A DNA stretch of 64,000 bases from Pseudoponticoccus marisrubri (GCF_001482405.1 NZ_LPXO01000004.1:124001-188000), one strand, 5' to 3'. Positions 1 to 8,299 are shown, numbered from the stretch's first letter. Notes: generated by a model from the letters alone, not told the origin. Made by a program: numbers and translations.

Positions 1-206
1 GCCTGTTCGGCGCCGAAGGTGCTCCAGAGCTTGTCCTCGATCCAGCGGCGCGGGCGGGTCATGCCGGGGCTGAGCGCCAGCAGCGCCATCAGCGCCTGGT
101 TCTTGGCGCCCTTGGGCGTGACATCCGTCCCCGCGGCATCCGCGACCGAGAAGGGACCGAGCATGCTGATCCGAAGCCTGACTCGTTTTTCCGACATGCC
201 CGCCAT
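1..206 (-). CDS. SARP/BTAD-like transcriptional regulator, N-terminal fragment
   Basis: A reading frame starts at the ATG whose complement is 204-206 and runs off the left edge, so only the first 68 residues are seen. They begin MAGMSEKRVRLRISMLGPF and continue through KGAKNQALMALLALSPG and RRWIEDKLWS. This resembles the winged-helix DNA-binding domain at the start of SARP/BTAD regulators, where a beta strand (LRISMLGPF) precedes a helix ending near a DKLW motif. A second ATG three codons in (complement of 195-197) is an alternative start. The gene is divergent from the PAP2-type gene at 367, with about 160 bp of shared upstream DNA, so it may control that gene. The family call rests on one short segment; the C-terminal TPR-like part expected of the family lies outside the window. 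Confidence 0.6.
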   Translation of the reverse strand, partial: MAGMSEKRVRLRISMLGPFSVADAAGTDVTPKGAKNQALMALLALSPGMTRPRRWIEDKLWSTFGAEQ

Positions 207-366
207 CACCAACTGACCCCGAGTGAGGCTAGCACCGCCCCGACGGCGCGACAACCGGCGTGAATTCTGCGTAAATGCCTGCGGGGGCCCGGTGAAAGCT
301 TTGACGCAGGAACCGGCCGTCCCGCAAGAACTGGACAAGACCACGGACGACACGGGGGATGAGGGC

Positions 367-1413
367 ATGCCGACATACGGTTGGGAGGGCTGGGAAGGCT
401 GGGAAGGCTGGGAGGGGTGGGAAGGCTGGGAAAGCCGCCCGCGCCGCGCGCCCGCCGCCGCGCTCGGCTCGGCCCGCGACGGCACGGTGGGACATTGGGA
501 CGGCTCGGCCGATCGCAGCCCGGTGCAGGCCGGGCGCGACAGCTGGACCGCCTTCCGCAGCATGGGCGCCCGGCCCCGGCGCATCGTGACCGACCGCGCG
601 CTCGGCGACCTCTTCGCCGTGGACCTGGGCGACACGGGGCTTGCCAATGCCGAGGGGCACGTGACCTGCCGGGCCCGGCGCATCGTGACGCTGACCCGGC
701 CCGACGACGCGCTGCTGGCCGAGCACCAGTTGCACTACCTGCGCAGCTATGCCGACCTGCGCCCGGACCGGCTGGGCGAAATCAACAGCCAGATCGGTGA
801 TCTGCAATCCTTCTACGCCATGGTCGGCTACATGTCGCCCGAGGCCACACCCTGGACCATCGCGCTGAACCTCGCCGTACTGCGGCTTTGCGCGGCGATC
901 GAGATGCCGCTCAAGCACGGGTTCGACGTGCCCCGCCCGATCGCGATGTCCTACAAGGTCCAGCCGGTGATCCAGACGCCGGGCCACGGGGCCTGGCCCT
1001 CGGGACACGCGACCGAGGCCTTCGCCACCGCCACGCTGCTGACACGGCTGTTCTACAATCGCGGCTTCGACCCGGTGGCCGAGATCCATGGCGAGAACGA
1101 GCTCTACCGCCACGCCGCGCGCATCGCGATGAACCGGACCGTGGCGGGCGTGCATTTCCCGACCGACAGCATGGCCGGGGCCGTGCTGGGCATCACCCTG
1201 GCCGAAGCGCTGGTGCGCCTGCTGGATGCCGAGCCCACGACCCCGGCGCGCCGCTTCCGCGGCGACAGCTATCAAGGGGATTTCAATCTTTTCCTGCTTT
1301 CCTCCGCGCTGGGCGATGACGCGGTGATCGAGACGACCAGCGCCCCGTGTGACGGGCCCGCCCTGCCGGCCTGGCTGCGCCGCATGTGGTCCGAGGCGCA
1401 GGGCGAATGGTGA
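367..1413 (+). CDS. PAP2/vanadium-haloperoxidase-fold protein with N-terminal GWE repeats
   Basis: This 348-residue protein carries the three-part signature of the PAP2 phosphatase/vanadium haloperoxidase superfamily: K183-x6-RP (190-191), PSGH (211-214) and R257-x5-H263-x3-D267. In this family the residues bind phosphate or vanadate, and H263 would be the nucleophile or vanadate ligand. Whether the enzyme is a phosphatase or a haloperoxidase cannot be told from the motifs. No signal peptide or obvious membrane helices are seen, unlike lipid phosphatases, which favours a soluble enzyme. Residues 5-22 are six perfect Gly-Trp-Glu units. ATG 367 was chosen because GGGGGA precedes it at good spacing and the upstream in-frame sequence is not family-like. 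It is divergent from the regulator at 206 and convergent with the S8 protease. Confidence 0.8.
   Translation: MPTYGWEGWEGWEGWEGWEGWESRPRRAPAAALGSARDGTVGHWDGSADRSPVQAGRDSWTAFRSMGARPRRIVTDRALGDLFAVDLGDTGLANAEGHVTCRARRIVTLTRPDDALLAEHQLHYLRSYADLRPDRLGEINSQIGDLQSFYAMVGYMSPEATPWTIALNLAVLRLCAAIEMPLKHGFDVPRPIAMSYKVQPVIQTPGHGAWPSGHATEAFATATLLTRLFYNRGFDPVAEIHGENELYRHAARIAMNRTVAGVHFPTDSMAGAVLGITLAEALVRLLDAEPTTPARRFRGDSYQGDFNLFLLSSALGDDAVIETTSAPCDGPALPAWLRRMWSEAQGEW
379..432 (+). repeat. Six in-frame 9-bp tandem repeats encoding (GWE)6
   Basis: Six consecutive copies of a 9-bp unit, consensus GGCTGGGAA with variants GGTTGGGAG and GGGTGGGAA, lie just inside the PAP2-type gene and encode Gly-Trp-Glu six times. 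The unit length is a multiple of three, so copy-number change by slippage would alter the protein without breaking the frame. Confidence 0.95.
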
Positions 1414-1530
1414 CAGGTTTAAACGGTGACATGGCGCCAGCCGGTGCCATGTAGGGTGTGAGTGGACCGGGGCCGCCGCGGCGCGCCCCGGCTTCCGTTT
1501 TTCTGCGTGGGTATTGCCACCAGAGGTTTC

Positions 1531-1573
1531 GGATCGCCTGCGCGATCCGACCGGCCGGGGGCTGCGCCCCCGG
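1531..1573. terminator. Two GC-rich hairpins in the convergent gap
   Basis: Two stems lie back to back after the PAP2-type gene: GGATCGC/GCGATCC within 1531-1548, and CCGGGGGC (1555-1562) pairing with GCCCCCGG (1566-1573) around a 3-base loop. They sit between convergent genes, as expected of terminators, but no clear T tract follows either one. Confidence 0.45.
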
Positions 1574-1583
1574 ACCCCCGCTT

Positions 1584-1656
1584 GAGTATTTTCGGAAAGA
1601 TGAAAGGGGCCGGGGACAATGACCCGACGTGCACTTTCATCTTTCCACAAATACTC
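1584..1656. repeat. Long inverted repeat, Rhodobacteraceae-type intergenic element
   Basis: Bases 1584-1606 and the complement of 1634-1656 match at 21 of 23 positions (GAGTATTT..GGAAAGATGAAAG), separated by 27 bases. Together with the GC hairpins just before it, this fills the roughly 316-bp gap 1414-1729, which holds no gene that I can support. From memory, similar GAGTATTT...AGATGAA elements following a CCCCCGGACCCCC segment recur between genes in Rhodobacteraceae. The placement between convergent genes suggests a two-way terminator or mRNA-end structure. Confidence 0.7.
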
Positions 1657-1729
1657 GAAAGCGCGTTTTCCGGCTTGCCGTCCGGTTGGCGTGATGCGCG
1701 GCCGGCTGGGTTCTCCGGGTTGCCTCGTA

Positions 1730-3787
1730 TCAGCAGGGCAGGCGCGTGGGGTCGTGGGCCGAGACGATCACGGCGCTCATCCGGTCTGACAGCTCTTGCG
1801 GCACGGGGATCAGGGTCACGACCTCCGGATCGAAATCCTCGAGGTGTCCGGAGCCGCCTCGGGGCTGCCCCGAGGTCGCGAGGGAGAGGGCGAGGGCGCG
1901 GCTGAGGCGGCCGGCAGCCGCGCTCGTGCCACCTTGGTGCCGCGCCGAGCCGGACAGGGTGCCGCTGCCGAGACTGCCCGGCCGGAAGGGCGGGCCTTCG
2001 GCGATGCAGGCGAGGGTGGGGCCTGGCACGGACCACGCCGCGCCCTGCGCGCTGTAGCGGGCGGGGCGAAGGTTCTCGGCAGACATGCCCACGGTGCGCG
2101 GAGACCACTGCGCGGCCCCGACGGAAAAGACCTGTCGCGCGGGTGCCGTGACAAGCGCGCTGTGCGAGCCGGCAGGCGTGACGGGGCAGCCGGCGGCATG
2201 GCCCGCATGGGACGCGGTCTCGTCCTCCCAGGCATGGGCGGCCGGGTCGTCGAAATAGGATTGGCGGGCCTGCAGGGAGCCACCGCCGCGGCTGTCGTCG
2301 CGCTGAATCTGCAACAGGACCTCTGCTGCGTCCGGAGAGGTCAGCCGGGTGTGCACCTGCCAGGCGCCATGCGGGGCGGTGGGCTCGCCCCGGCGCCGGC
2401 CAGCCGTGGGCGCGAGCGCCAAAACGTAATGCGCCGGTTGCTGGACGCCCGTGCCGAAATCCCGGGAGGGCACGTGGTAGATCCGCGCGACCGGGCTCTC
2501 TCCATCCAAAAGGCTGCGCATCTCGCCGGGCCGCAGAGCATGGAAGCCCGAGCCGGTCCCGTCCGGGGCGGTCAGCGCCACCTGAAGCTGGCCGCTCTCG
2601 GCGCCTCTGGGATGGATCTCGACGAAGCTCGCACTGTGGTCATCGGGCTGCACGCGCCATGTCACCTCGCGGTCGGTGGCATGGCGCGGCGCCGCGGCCT
2701 CGTAGGGGAAGGCGGCCACCAGCCTGCTGCGCCGGTTGTTGCCGAAGGCCCAGACCAGCCGCACGGGCTGGCCGGTCGCGGCCTCCCAGAGCGATGCCTC
2801 GCGGGCCATCTGGTATTCGATGAAGCGGCTGCCATCCTTGGGGCCTGCCACGATGCCGAGCGAGAGATTGACGATCACTGGCGCGGCGGGGTCGACCTTG
2901 CGGGCGGCCTGCAGAATCCAGCGCAGCCCCTGCAGCATGTAGCTTTCCAGCCGCGTGCCGGACGTGTCCTCGACCGCCTCGGGGGGCAGTTGCACGCCGA
3001 GCAGCGGCCAGCGGGCCGCCGGGGTGTCGGGTGTCTCGGCGTCGGCCCCGGCGGCGAGGTCCAGCACATGGGTGCCGTGGCTGGTGCCGAAATTCGTGGC
3101 CCGGCGCGTGCCGCAGGGGAAGAGACGCGCGTTCAGCGCCGCGTAGTGATCGCCCTCGGCGCCGGCCTGCAGCAGGACGTCGATCTCGGGCTTGCCCAGC
3201 ACATCGCCGGCCAGAACGCGGCGCCTTGCATCATGGCCGCGCTCCTGCGCCTGCAGCCAGATCGCGTGAAAGCGGCTCTCATACCCGCCCGAGGGCAGGC
3301 GGCGGCGGAAGCGCGCGTTCAGGAAGCCGATCCCGTCGTCGATCAGCGCGACGATCGGCGCGCCGGGATGGGGGCTGGGCGGGATCTCGGCCGTCTCAAC
3401 CGGGCCGGCGGGGGCCGTGTCCAGCCAGACCGGGCTGCCCGTGTCGAGAACGGTGAAGAGGTCATGGTGGTCGCTGTCCGGCGTGCCCATTGGCCGGTAG
3501 AGCGCGTATTCCTCGGCCAGACCGGGCAGCGGGGCTGGATCGGTCAGCCGCTCATGTTCATGGGCGTCCATCAGCAGCGGGCCTTCGGGATCCTCGACCG
3601 CCTGCCGCAGCCGCTGGCGCTGGGTGGCCGGGGCGTGATCCGTGGTCAGCCGGACAAAGATCGGCTCATACTCGATGCCGCGGACCGGTCGGGCCGGGGG
3701 CAGGGCGTCGCGCCGCCGCTGCAAGAGGCGCGCCCAGTCGAGATAGGCATCGCGGAAGCCGCCGGTCTCGGGGTCGGTCCAATGCAT
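1730..3787 (-). CDS. S8 (subtilisin-like) serine peptidase
   Basis: This 685-residue protein has the subtilase catalytic triad in order: Asp150 in VALIDDGI, His237 in SHGTH and Ser622 in GGTSAAA, with Asn350 in WAFGNN as the oxyanion residue. The wide spacing between His and Ser and an inserted beta-rich segment at about 370-500 make it larger than classic subtilisins. No signal peptide is seen, so it may act in the cytoplasm or be exported by another route. ATG at 3787 is preferred because GGAG sits six bases upstream. An in-frame ATG at 3892 would add 35 residues of non-conserved-looking sequence and has no clear ribosome site. The gene is divergent from the unrecognised gene at 4042 and convergent with the PAP2-type gene. 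Confidence 0.8.
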   Translation of the reverse strand: MHWTDPETGGFRDAYLDWARLLQRRRDALPPARPVRGIEYEPIFVRLTTDHAPATQRQRLRQAVEDPEGPLLMDAHEHERLTDPAPLPGLAEEYALYRPMGTPDSDHHDLFTVLDTGSPVWLDTAPAGPVETAEIPPSPHPGAPIVALIDDGIGFLNARFRRRLPSGGYESRFHAIWLQAQERGHDARRRVLAGDVLGKPEIDVLLQAGAEGDHYAALNARLFPCGTRRATNFGTSHGTHVLDLAAGADAETPDTPAARWPLLGVQLPPEAVEDTSGTRLESYMLQGLRWILQAARKVDPAAPVIVNLSLGIVAGPKDGSRFIEYQMAREASLWEAATGQPVRLVWAFGNNRRSRLVAAFPYEAAAPRHATDREVTWRVQPDDHSASFVEIHPRGAESGQLQVALTAPDGTGSGFHALRPGEMRSLLDGESPVARIYHVPSRDFGTGVQQPAHYVLALAPTAGRRRGEPTAPHGAWQVHTRLTSPDAAEVLLQIQRDDSRGGGSLQARQSYFDDPAAHAWEDETASHAGHAAGCPVTPAGSHSALVTAPARQVFSVGAAQWSPRTVGMSAENLRPARYSAQGAAWSVPGPTLACIAEGPPFRPGSLGSGTLSGSARHQGGTSAAAGRLSRALALSLATSGQPRGGSGHLEDFDPEVVTLIPVPQELSDRMSAVIVSAHDPTRLPC

Positions 3788-4041
3788 CGCCATCTCCATC
3801 CGCTGCGCGCCTTGGCCGCCAGCAGAGGCGAGGGGGCGCGCCGGGTCAAGCGCCTCGCGCGCCGGGCGGGTCCGATTCACGCTCTGTTTCATGCAAAGGG
3901 GCGGGCAGGGGCCGGGATTGACGCAAGTCTTGCGCGGGATTTGCGGCCGCTTTGCGCTGCACTCACGGGGGATGGGCATGGTGCCGTTAACCTATGGTCA
4001 CTCTCCGCCGACGGGGCGGCACGGATCGGGAAGGGGGATGC

Positions 4042-5493
4042 ATGCAACAGGATGCGAAAGACGGGATGGCCTGCCTGCGGGTCATCGAAGGCGGGGCCGC
4101 GGCGCCGGTGCCCGACCGGGCCCTGCCACGGCCCGAGACGCCACGGCCGGGCGCGGCCGAACTGGCCGGCAACATGGCCGAGATGTTCGCCGTGGCGCTG
4201 ATGGCGCCAGTGCCGCTGGAGGCTTTGGGCGATCCGCATCACCGGATCACGGGACCCGGTCGGGCGCGGCCGGCCTTGTCCGAGGTTCTGGGCGCCCTGC
4301 GCAGCCTGGCCTGGTTCGACGGGGCGGCCCTGCCGGACGGGACGTTGGGGGCCGCCGAGACACGGCGGCGCCGGCTGGCCTGGAACGGGCAGGGGCAGTT
4401 GACCCTGTCCACTTTGCTGGCCTCGGGCGTGCGGGCGCACGCCTTGGGCGGGCCGGTCTCGCGACTGTGGCGGGTCGATCACGTCGTGGGCACGCCGCAG
4501 CCGGGCGCGGGCCGGCCCGGCGAGGATGCGCCCATGTCCGACTGGATCCGCTGGTGCGCCCGGCACAGCGGGGCGGGGCTTGCCCTGCCGGGACGCAGCG
4601 CGGCGGCGGCGCGTCCCGCAACGCTGGGCGCGCTCTCGGCCCATGCGCTGGCCGCCCCGCCATCTCGCCCCTTTCACAACGTGGCGCTTTCGGCGCTGGC
4701 CAAGGGCGTGCCGCTGGCACTGGAGGCCGCCGGGATCCGGGGCGGGGCGCGTCTGCTGGCGCTGATGGCCGAGGCAGAGGCCCGCGCGGCCCACGTCGCC
4801 TTCGGCGCGGCCGGGCGCGGCGACCGGCTGGCGCGCCCGGCGGTCACCGCCGCGCGGATGAGCGTCTGGCTGGCGCAGGGCGAGCGGGGGGCGGCGCCTG
4901 CGACCCATCGCGCCGCCGCGGCCGAACTGGCCGAGAGCGCCCCCGAACTGCTGGGATGGATGACCGCCGCGCATGACGGGCTGCGCCGCCGTCCGCGCTG
5001 CCGGCCGGCGCTGTTCCTGCCGCTGGCGCCGCGCGACGCGCTGCCGGCACATCCCGCGGATTGCGCCTCTCACGCGGTGGTGGCGGGGGCGCTGGCCACG
5101 CTGCTCAAGGCCATGCTGGACACGCGCGCCCCGGCGGTGCTCGAGCTTGGCCCGCGTCCCGGCCCGGCGCTCGACCTTGGCATCGAGCTCGACCGGCTGG
5201 CCGCCGACATCGCCCGCGCCCGGCTGAGCGCGGCGACCCATCGGCCGGCCGAGAACATCCATGATCTGCGCACCGGCGAAGCCATCGCGCTGCAGGTGCT
5301 GCGCGACGCGGTGGAGACCGGGAATCGCGATACGGTGCTGGAGCTGCGCGATTTCGACGGGCGGGCGCTGCGCCTTGTGGGTCATGCGCGGCATGTCGGC
5401 CGCGGGCGCGCGACGCTGCAGGTGGATCGCCAGGCCGCCTGCTGGCCGCAACAGGCCGCGCCCCCGGCGGCGCATCTGACGGCCGTGGTCTGA
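4042..5493 (+). CDS. Conserved-looking protein of unknown function
   Basis: This 483-residue protein starts at an ATG with GGAAGGGGG directly upstream. I do not recognise the family. It is Ala/Arg/Leu-rich and looks soluble, with no signal peptide or membrane helix. A possible landmark is the segment near residue 45 containing NMAEMFAVALM. The C-terminal part (about 390-470) looks beta-strand-rich (ALRLVGHARHVG) and could be a small binding domain. It shares a divergent upstream region of about 250 bp with the S8 peptidase, which suggests joint control. It ends only 4 bases before the convergent DUF1194 gene. Codon use matches its neighbours, so it is very likely a real gene. Confidence 0.7.
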   Translation: MQQDAKDGMACLRVIEGGAAAPVPDRALPRPETPRPGAAELAGNMAEMFAVALMAPVPLEALGDPHHRITGPGRARPALSEVLGALRSLAWFDGAALPDGTLGAAETRRRRLAWNGQGQLTLSTLLASGVRAHALGGPVSRLWRVDHVVGTPQPGAGRPGEDAPMSDWIRWCARHSGAGLALPGRSAAAARPATLGALSAHALAAPPSRPFHNVALSALAKGVPLALEAAGIRGGARLLALMAEAEARAAHVAFGAAGRGDRLARPAVTAARMSVWLAQGERGAAPATHRAAAAELAESAPELLGWMTAAHDGLRRRPRCRPALFLPLAPRDALPAHPADCASHAVVAGALATLLKAMLDTRAPAVLELGPRPGPALDLGIELDRLAADIARARLSAATHRPAENIHDLRTGEAIALQVLRDAVETGNRDTVLELRDFDGRALRLVGHARHVGRGRATLQVDRQAACWPQQAAPPAAHLTAVV

Positions 5494-5497
5494 GCGG

Positions 5498-6199
5498 CTA
5501 CTCGGCGCGGGCCATGCGGCGGGCCGGCTCGCGCCCCGAGATCTCGAGGATCAGCTTCCGCTTGACCGCCTCGGCAAAGGAGGCGCGGTTCTCGGCGGTG
5601 ACGACGAAGGCGCCGGGCCCGCCGACGATCAGCTCTTCGTAGCGCGCCTCCAGCCCGCCATGCGCGCGGCCGGGATCGGTGGGGCGCAGGATGGGCAGGG
5701 CGTTGATCGTGACGCCGGCGGCCAGGACCTGGTCGCGCGCCTCGCGGATCGGCGGGCCGGAATAGGAATTGGCGCTGTCGCCCGAGAAATCGATCACCCG
5801 TCGCCAGCCGTCATGCGCATTGGTGTCCATCAGGCGCAGCGCGTCCAGCAGGGCCGACCCGATGGCGTTGCGCCCGTAGGCCTGTCGCGGCTTGTCCAGC
5901 AGGCTGGCGGCAAAGGCGGCTGCCGTCTCGGCGCTGTCGATCTTTTGCCAATCGGCGACCACCGCGGTATTGGCGGCCCACTCCACATAGGTCACCGCGA
6001 TCGAGCCGTAAGCGGTGTTGGCGATGGCTGCCAGCACCTCGGGATCGGTGATCGCGCTGGCATAGCCCTGACGCTGAAAGGCGATCTCGGTCGCGTCGAT
6101 GCTGCCCGAGGCATCGGCCAGCAGCACCAGTTCGAGATCCGTGTCCTGCGCCGCGGCCGTCCCGGCCCAGAGCCCCGCCGCCAAGATCATCCACCGCAT
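5498..6199 (-). CDS. Secreted DUF1194 (von Willebrand A-like) protein
   Basis: This 233-residue protein has a signal peptide (about 1-18, cleaved after AAA-Q) followed by VLLADASGSID, where DASGS (29-33) is the metal-ion-dependent adhesion site of von Willebrand A domains. The remainder, including DFSGDSANS, fits the DUF1194 family of alphaproteobacterial periplasmic proteins. The function is not established for the family; a role in protein-protein contact in the periplasm is inferred from the fold. AAGGAGG precedes the ATG at ideal spacing. Stand-alone gene. Confidence 0.85.
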   Translation of the reverse strand: MRWMILAAGLWAGTAAAQDTDLELVLLADASGSIDATEIAFQRQGYASAITDPEVLAAIANTAYGSIAVTYVEWAANTAVVADWQKIDSAETAAAFAASLLDKPRQAYGRNAIGSALLDALRLMDTNAHDGWRRVIDFSGDSANSYSGPPIREARDQVLAAGVTINALPILRPTDPGRAHGGLEARYEELIVGGPGAFVVTAENRASFAEAVKRKLILEISGREPARRMARAE

Positions 6200-6328
6200 G
6201 ACACCCTCCTTGCTAGTATGCGCTTTACCTTAGGGCAGCGGCGGCGCGCTTCCAGCGATTGACGCGGATCAATGTTCCGGCAGGGTTTCCCTGCCACTCT
6301 GACATGCAGGGAAACCGCGGAGGATCCG

Positions 6329-6730
6329 ATGCGCCTTGTTCTTGCCCTTTCACTGGCCGTGCTGGCCGCGCCGACGCTGGCGCAGGATGCCGATATCGGC
6401 CGGTCGCATTACCACACGCATTGCGCCACCTGCCATGGGCTGGAGGGGCGCGGCGACGGCCCCATGGCCGGCGTGCTGATGATCAAGCCGGTCAACCTGA
6501 CCGAGCTGGCCGCCCAGAATGGCGGCACCTTCCCGCTGGAGCGCGTGATCAAGCGGATCGACGGGCGCGACCCGCTGGTCAGCCACGGCTCGCCCATGCC
6601 GGTCTACGGCGATTTCTTCGAGGGCAGCTACGACGTGCCGATGAAGGCACCCTCGGGCCAGCCGGTGCTGGCCTCGCAGCCGGTCGTGGACCTCGTGACC
6701 TACCTGCGCGAGATCCAGCGCCAGGAGTGA
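6329..6730 (+). CDS. Periplasmic class I cytochrome c
   Basis: This 133-residue protein has a signal peptide (1-18, ending TLA-QD) and one haem-attachment motif, CATCH at 32-36. Met90 in SPMPVYG is a plausible sixth haem ligand. The size fits a small soluble monohaem c-type cytochrome or a dehydrogenase electron acceptor. The ATG is preceded by GGAGGA. No partner oxidoreductase is adjacent, so its redox partner is unknown. Confidence 0.85.
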   Translation: MRLVLALSLAVLAAPTLAQDADIGRSHYHTHCATCHGLEGRGDGPMAGVLMIKPVNLTELAAQNGGTFPLERVIKRIDGRDPLVSHGSPMPVYGDFFEGSYDVPMKAPSGQPVLASQPVVDLVTYLREIQRQE

Positions 6731-6735
6731 ACGCG

Positions 6736-6761
6736 GGAACCTTGCCCCGCCCCCGACGGTT
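6736..6761 (+). promoter_or_regulatory. Possible stress-type promoter upstream of csbD-like gene
   Basis: GGAAC at 6736-6740 and GGTT at 6758-6761 are separated by 17 bases, which resembles the GGAAC-N17-CGTT pattern of EcfG-type general-stress promoters, though the second box differs. CsbD proteins are typically stress-induced. Many Rhodobacteraceae lack EcfG, so this is only a suggestion. Confidence 0.2.
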
Positions 6762-6797
6762 GGTCCGTTGAAGATCAACCGAACGGGAGAGATCACG

Positions 6798-7016
6798 ATG
6801 AATTGGGACCAGATCGAAGGCAGATGGGAACAGCTCAAGGGCCGTGCCCGCGAACGCTGGGGCGAGATGACCGAGGACGAGGTGCAGAAGGCCCGCGGCG
6901 ACCGCGAGCAGATGATCGGCCTCATCCAGGAGAAGTACGGCCGCACCCGCGAAGAGGCCGAGCAGGAGCTGGCCAAGTGGCAGAACGACGTTCTGTCCGA
7001 CGAGAAGTCCCAGTGA
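6798..7016 (+). CDS. CsbD family stress protein
   Basis: This 72-residue, strongly charged, helical protein begins MNWDQIEGRWEQLKG, the hallmark start of the CsbD/YjbJ family (Pfam CsbD), and runs through KARERWG-like and EEAEQELAKW repeats. The family is induced by general stress; the molecular role is unknown. GGGAGAG lies at suitable distance before the ATG. It is followed at 7035-7059 by a strong hairpin. Confidence 0.9.
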   Translation: MNWDQIEGRWEQLKGRARERWGEMTEDEVQKARGDREQMIGLIQEKYGRTREEAEQELAKWQNDVLSDEKSQ

Positions 7017-7034
7017 CAGAACCAGTGACACGAC

Positions 7035-7059
7035 CGGCCCGGGCACGTCGCCCGGGCCG
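7035..7059. terminator. Bidirectional hairpin terminator
   Basis: A perfect 10-bp stem, CGGCCCGGGC (7035-7044) with GCCCGGGCCG (7050-7059), encloses a 5-base loop and is followed by TTGTCTT on the plus strand. It sits between the convergent csbD-like gene and the lipoprotein gene and can serve both. Confidence 0.8.
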
Positions 7060-7064
7060 TTGTC

Positions 7065-7751
7065 TTATCGGCAGATGCCCTCGGTCTCGGCGCCGGCCCA
7101 TGGCAGCCGCACGCGCGGCCGGGTGATTGCCGCATCCAGCCCCGCGATGGGCATTTCCTTCGAGATCATCGCCCGCAGCCGCGCCGTCCGCGGCGCCTCG
7201 GGGTCCAGCAACCGGCAGCAGACATATTCCTCGACGATGCTGCCCTGCTGTTCATACCCGTAATCCAAGAAATTGCCGGTCGTGTCGGGATCGAACAGGT
7301 AGGGATCGGGGCTGGCCCCGTGTTCTGCCAGCGCCTTCAGCGGGGTATAGCCCGTGCGATGCCGGTTCTGCCATTGCCAGACATGCACCGCCTCGTGCGC
7401 GAGCAGCATGGCCTGGAACAGGTCGATCCGGTCCGGCCAGCCGGCCATCATGTCGTCGCTGTAGATATCCTTGCGCAGCAGCACCGTGTTGAACACCACC
7501 GTGGCGGCGGGCGAGACCTCGACCGTCTTCGCCTCGTCCAGGGGCGGCCAGAGCCGTTCCTGGCAGGTCGTGCGCGGCCGTACCGGGATGTGATACCTGA
7601 TCGAGCCGGCGAAATGCCCGTCATGCAGCCGCACCTTCGAGGCATCCAGCTGATCGCCCTTGAGCGCCTGCAGATAGGCGGTCTCGTTCGAGGTGAGCGG
7701 CCGGCCACAGGCCGCTGCGAGGACTAGGAAAGCAAGCAGGATCAGGCGCAT
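7065..7751 (-). CDS. Lipoprotein with HExxH metallopeptidase-like motif
   Basis: This 228-residue protein starts with a lipoprotein signal ending LAAAC, so Cys15 would be lipidated. Residues 119-123 read HEAVH, an HExxH zinc-binding pattern, inside the helix-like segment MLLAHEAVHVWQWQNR. A Glu-rich stretch further on (GSIVEEYVC) could supply a third ligand. The motif suggests a minimal metallopeptidase of the cell envelope, but no peptidase family can be named with confidence. The ATG giving MRLILLAFLV was chosen over an upstream start because the signal peptide then begins correctly. Confidence 0.7.
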   Translation of the reverse strand: MRLILLAFLVLAAACGRPLTSNETAYLQALKGDQLDASKVRLHDGHFAGSIRYHIPVRPRTTCQERLWPPLDEAKTVEVSPAATVVFNTVLLRKDIYSDDMMAGWPDRIDLFQAMLLAHEAVHVWQWQNRHRTGYTPLKALAEHGASPDPYLFDPDTTGNFLDYGYEQQGSIVEEYVCCRLLDPEAPRTARLRAMISKEMPIAGLDAAITRPRVRLPWAGAETEGICR

Positions 7752-7958
7752 GGGACGGACGATAGGCCGGAGCGTGGCACAAGGGAAGCGCTTCCCGGCA
7801 GGGTGCACCGTATCGGCGCATTAACCCTCTTGCCGATTCTTCTTGCCGCAACCGCCCCTGAAGGCCGAAACTGTTAACGCAGGGTTAATGCGCCGGCCGA
7901 GTCGCGAGATCGTGAGGCGCGTGGCCCGTTTACGGCAGTGCTGCCACTGGGGGTTGAA

Positions 7959-8258
7959 ATGAAAGCTATTGTCTTGAGCCTGGCCTTGGCCGGGCTGGCC
8001 GCGCCGGCCTTTGCCTGGACCGCGGGCGAGGTGCATATCAGTTGTTTCCGCGGGCCGTGGAAAGAGGTCATCTGGGACCGTCCCAACCCGGAATTCATCG
8101 ACAGCCTGGTGAATCAGGGCTACTCGCTGACCACCGCGACCGATCTCGCCCACCGCATCTGCCGCGACCCGGGCCTGGTGAACAACCGCGGCGCGCTCAG
8201 AAGCGAGACCGTCCGCATCATCAACCGCACCCCGCGCGATTCCGGCTACGGGTACTGA
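7959..8258 (+). CDS. Small secreted protein of unknown function
   Basis: This 99-residue protein has a clear signal peptide (1-20, AFA-W) and a mature part with two cysteines (ISCFRG and HRICRD) that may form a disulfide. The family is not recognised. GGGGGTTGA precedes the ATG. A 9-bp hairpin follows at 8278-8299. The upstream region is shared divergently with the HExxH lipoprotein gene. Confidence 0.7.
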   Translation: MKAIVLSLALAGLAAPAFAWTAGEVHISCFRGPWKEVIWDRPNPEFIDSLVNQGYSLTTATDLAHRICRDPGLVNNRGALRSETVRIINRTPRDSGYGY

Positions 8259-8277
8259 ACAAGGCGGCTGAGGCGTG

Positions 8278-8299
8278 GCCCTGTGCTGAAGCGCAGGGC
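8278..8299 (+). terminator. Hairpin after the small secreted protein gene
   Basis: GCCCTGTGC (8278-8286) pairs with GCGCAGGGC (8291-8299), with one G-U pair and a TGAA loop. It lies 20 bases after the stop codon at 8258. No T run follows, so termination is likely partial or factor-assisted. Confidence 0.4.

Noticed and set aside
379-432. CRISPR-like tandem repeat
   Set aside because: Units are 9 bp without spacers and lie in frame inside a coding region.
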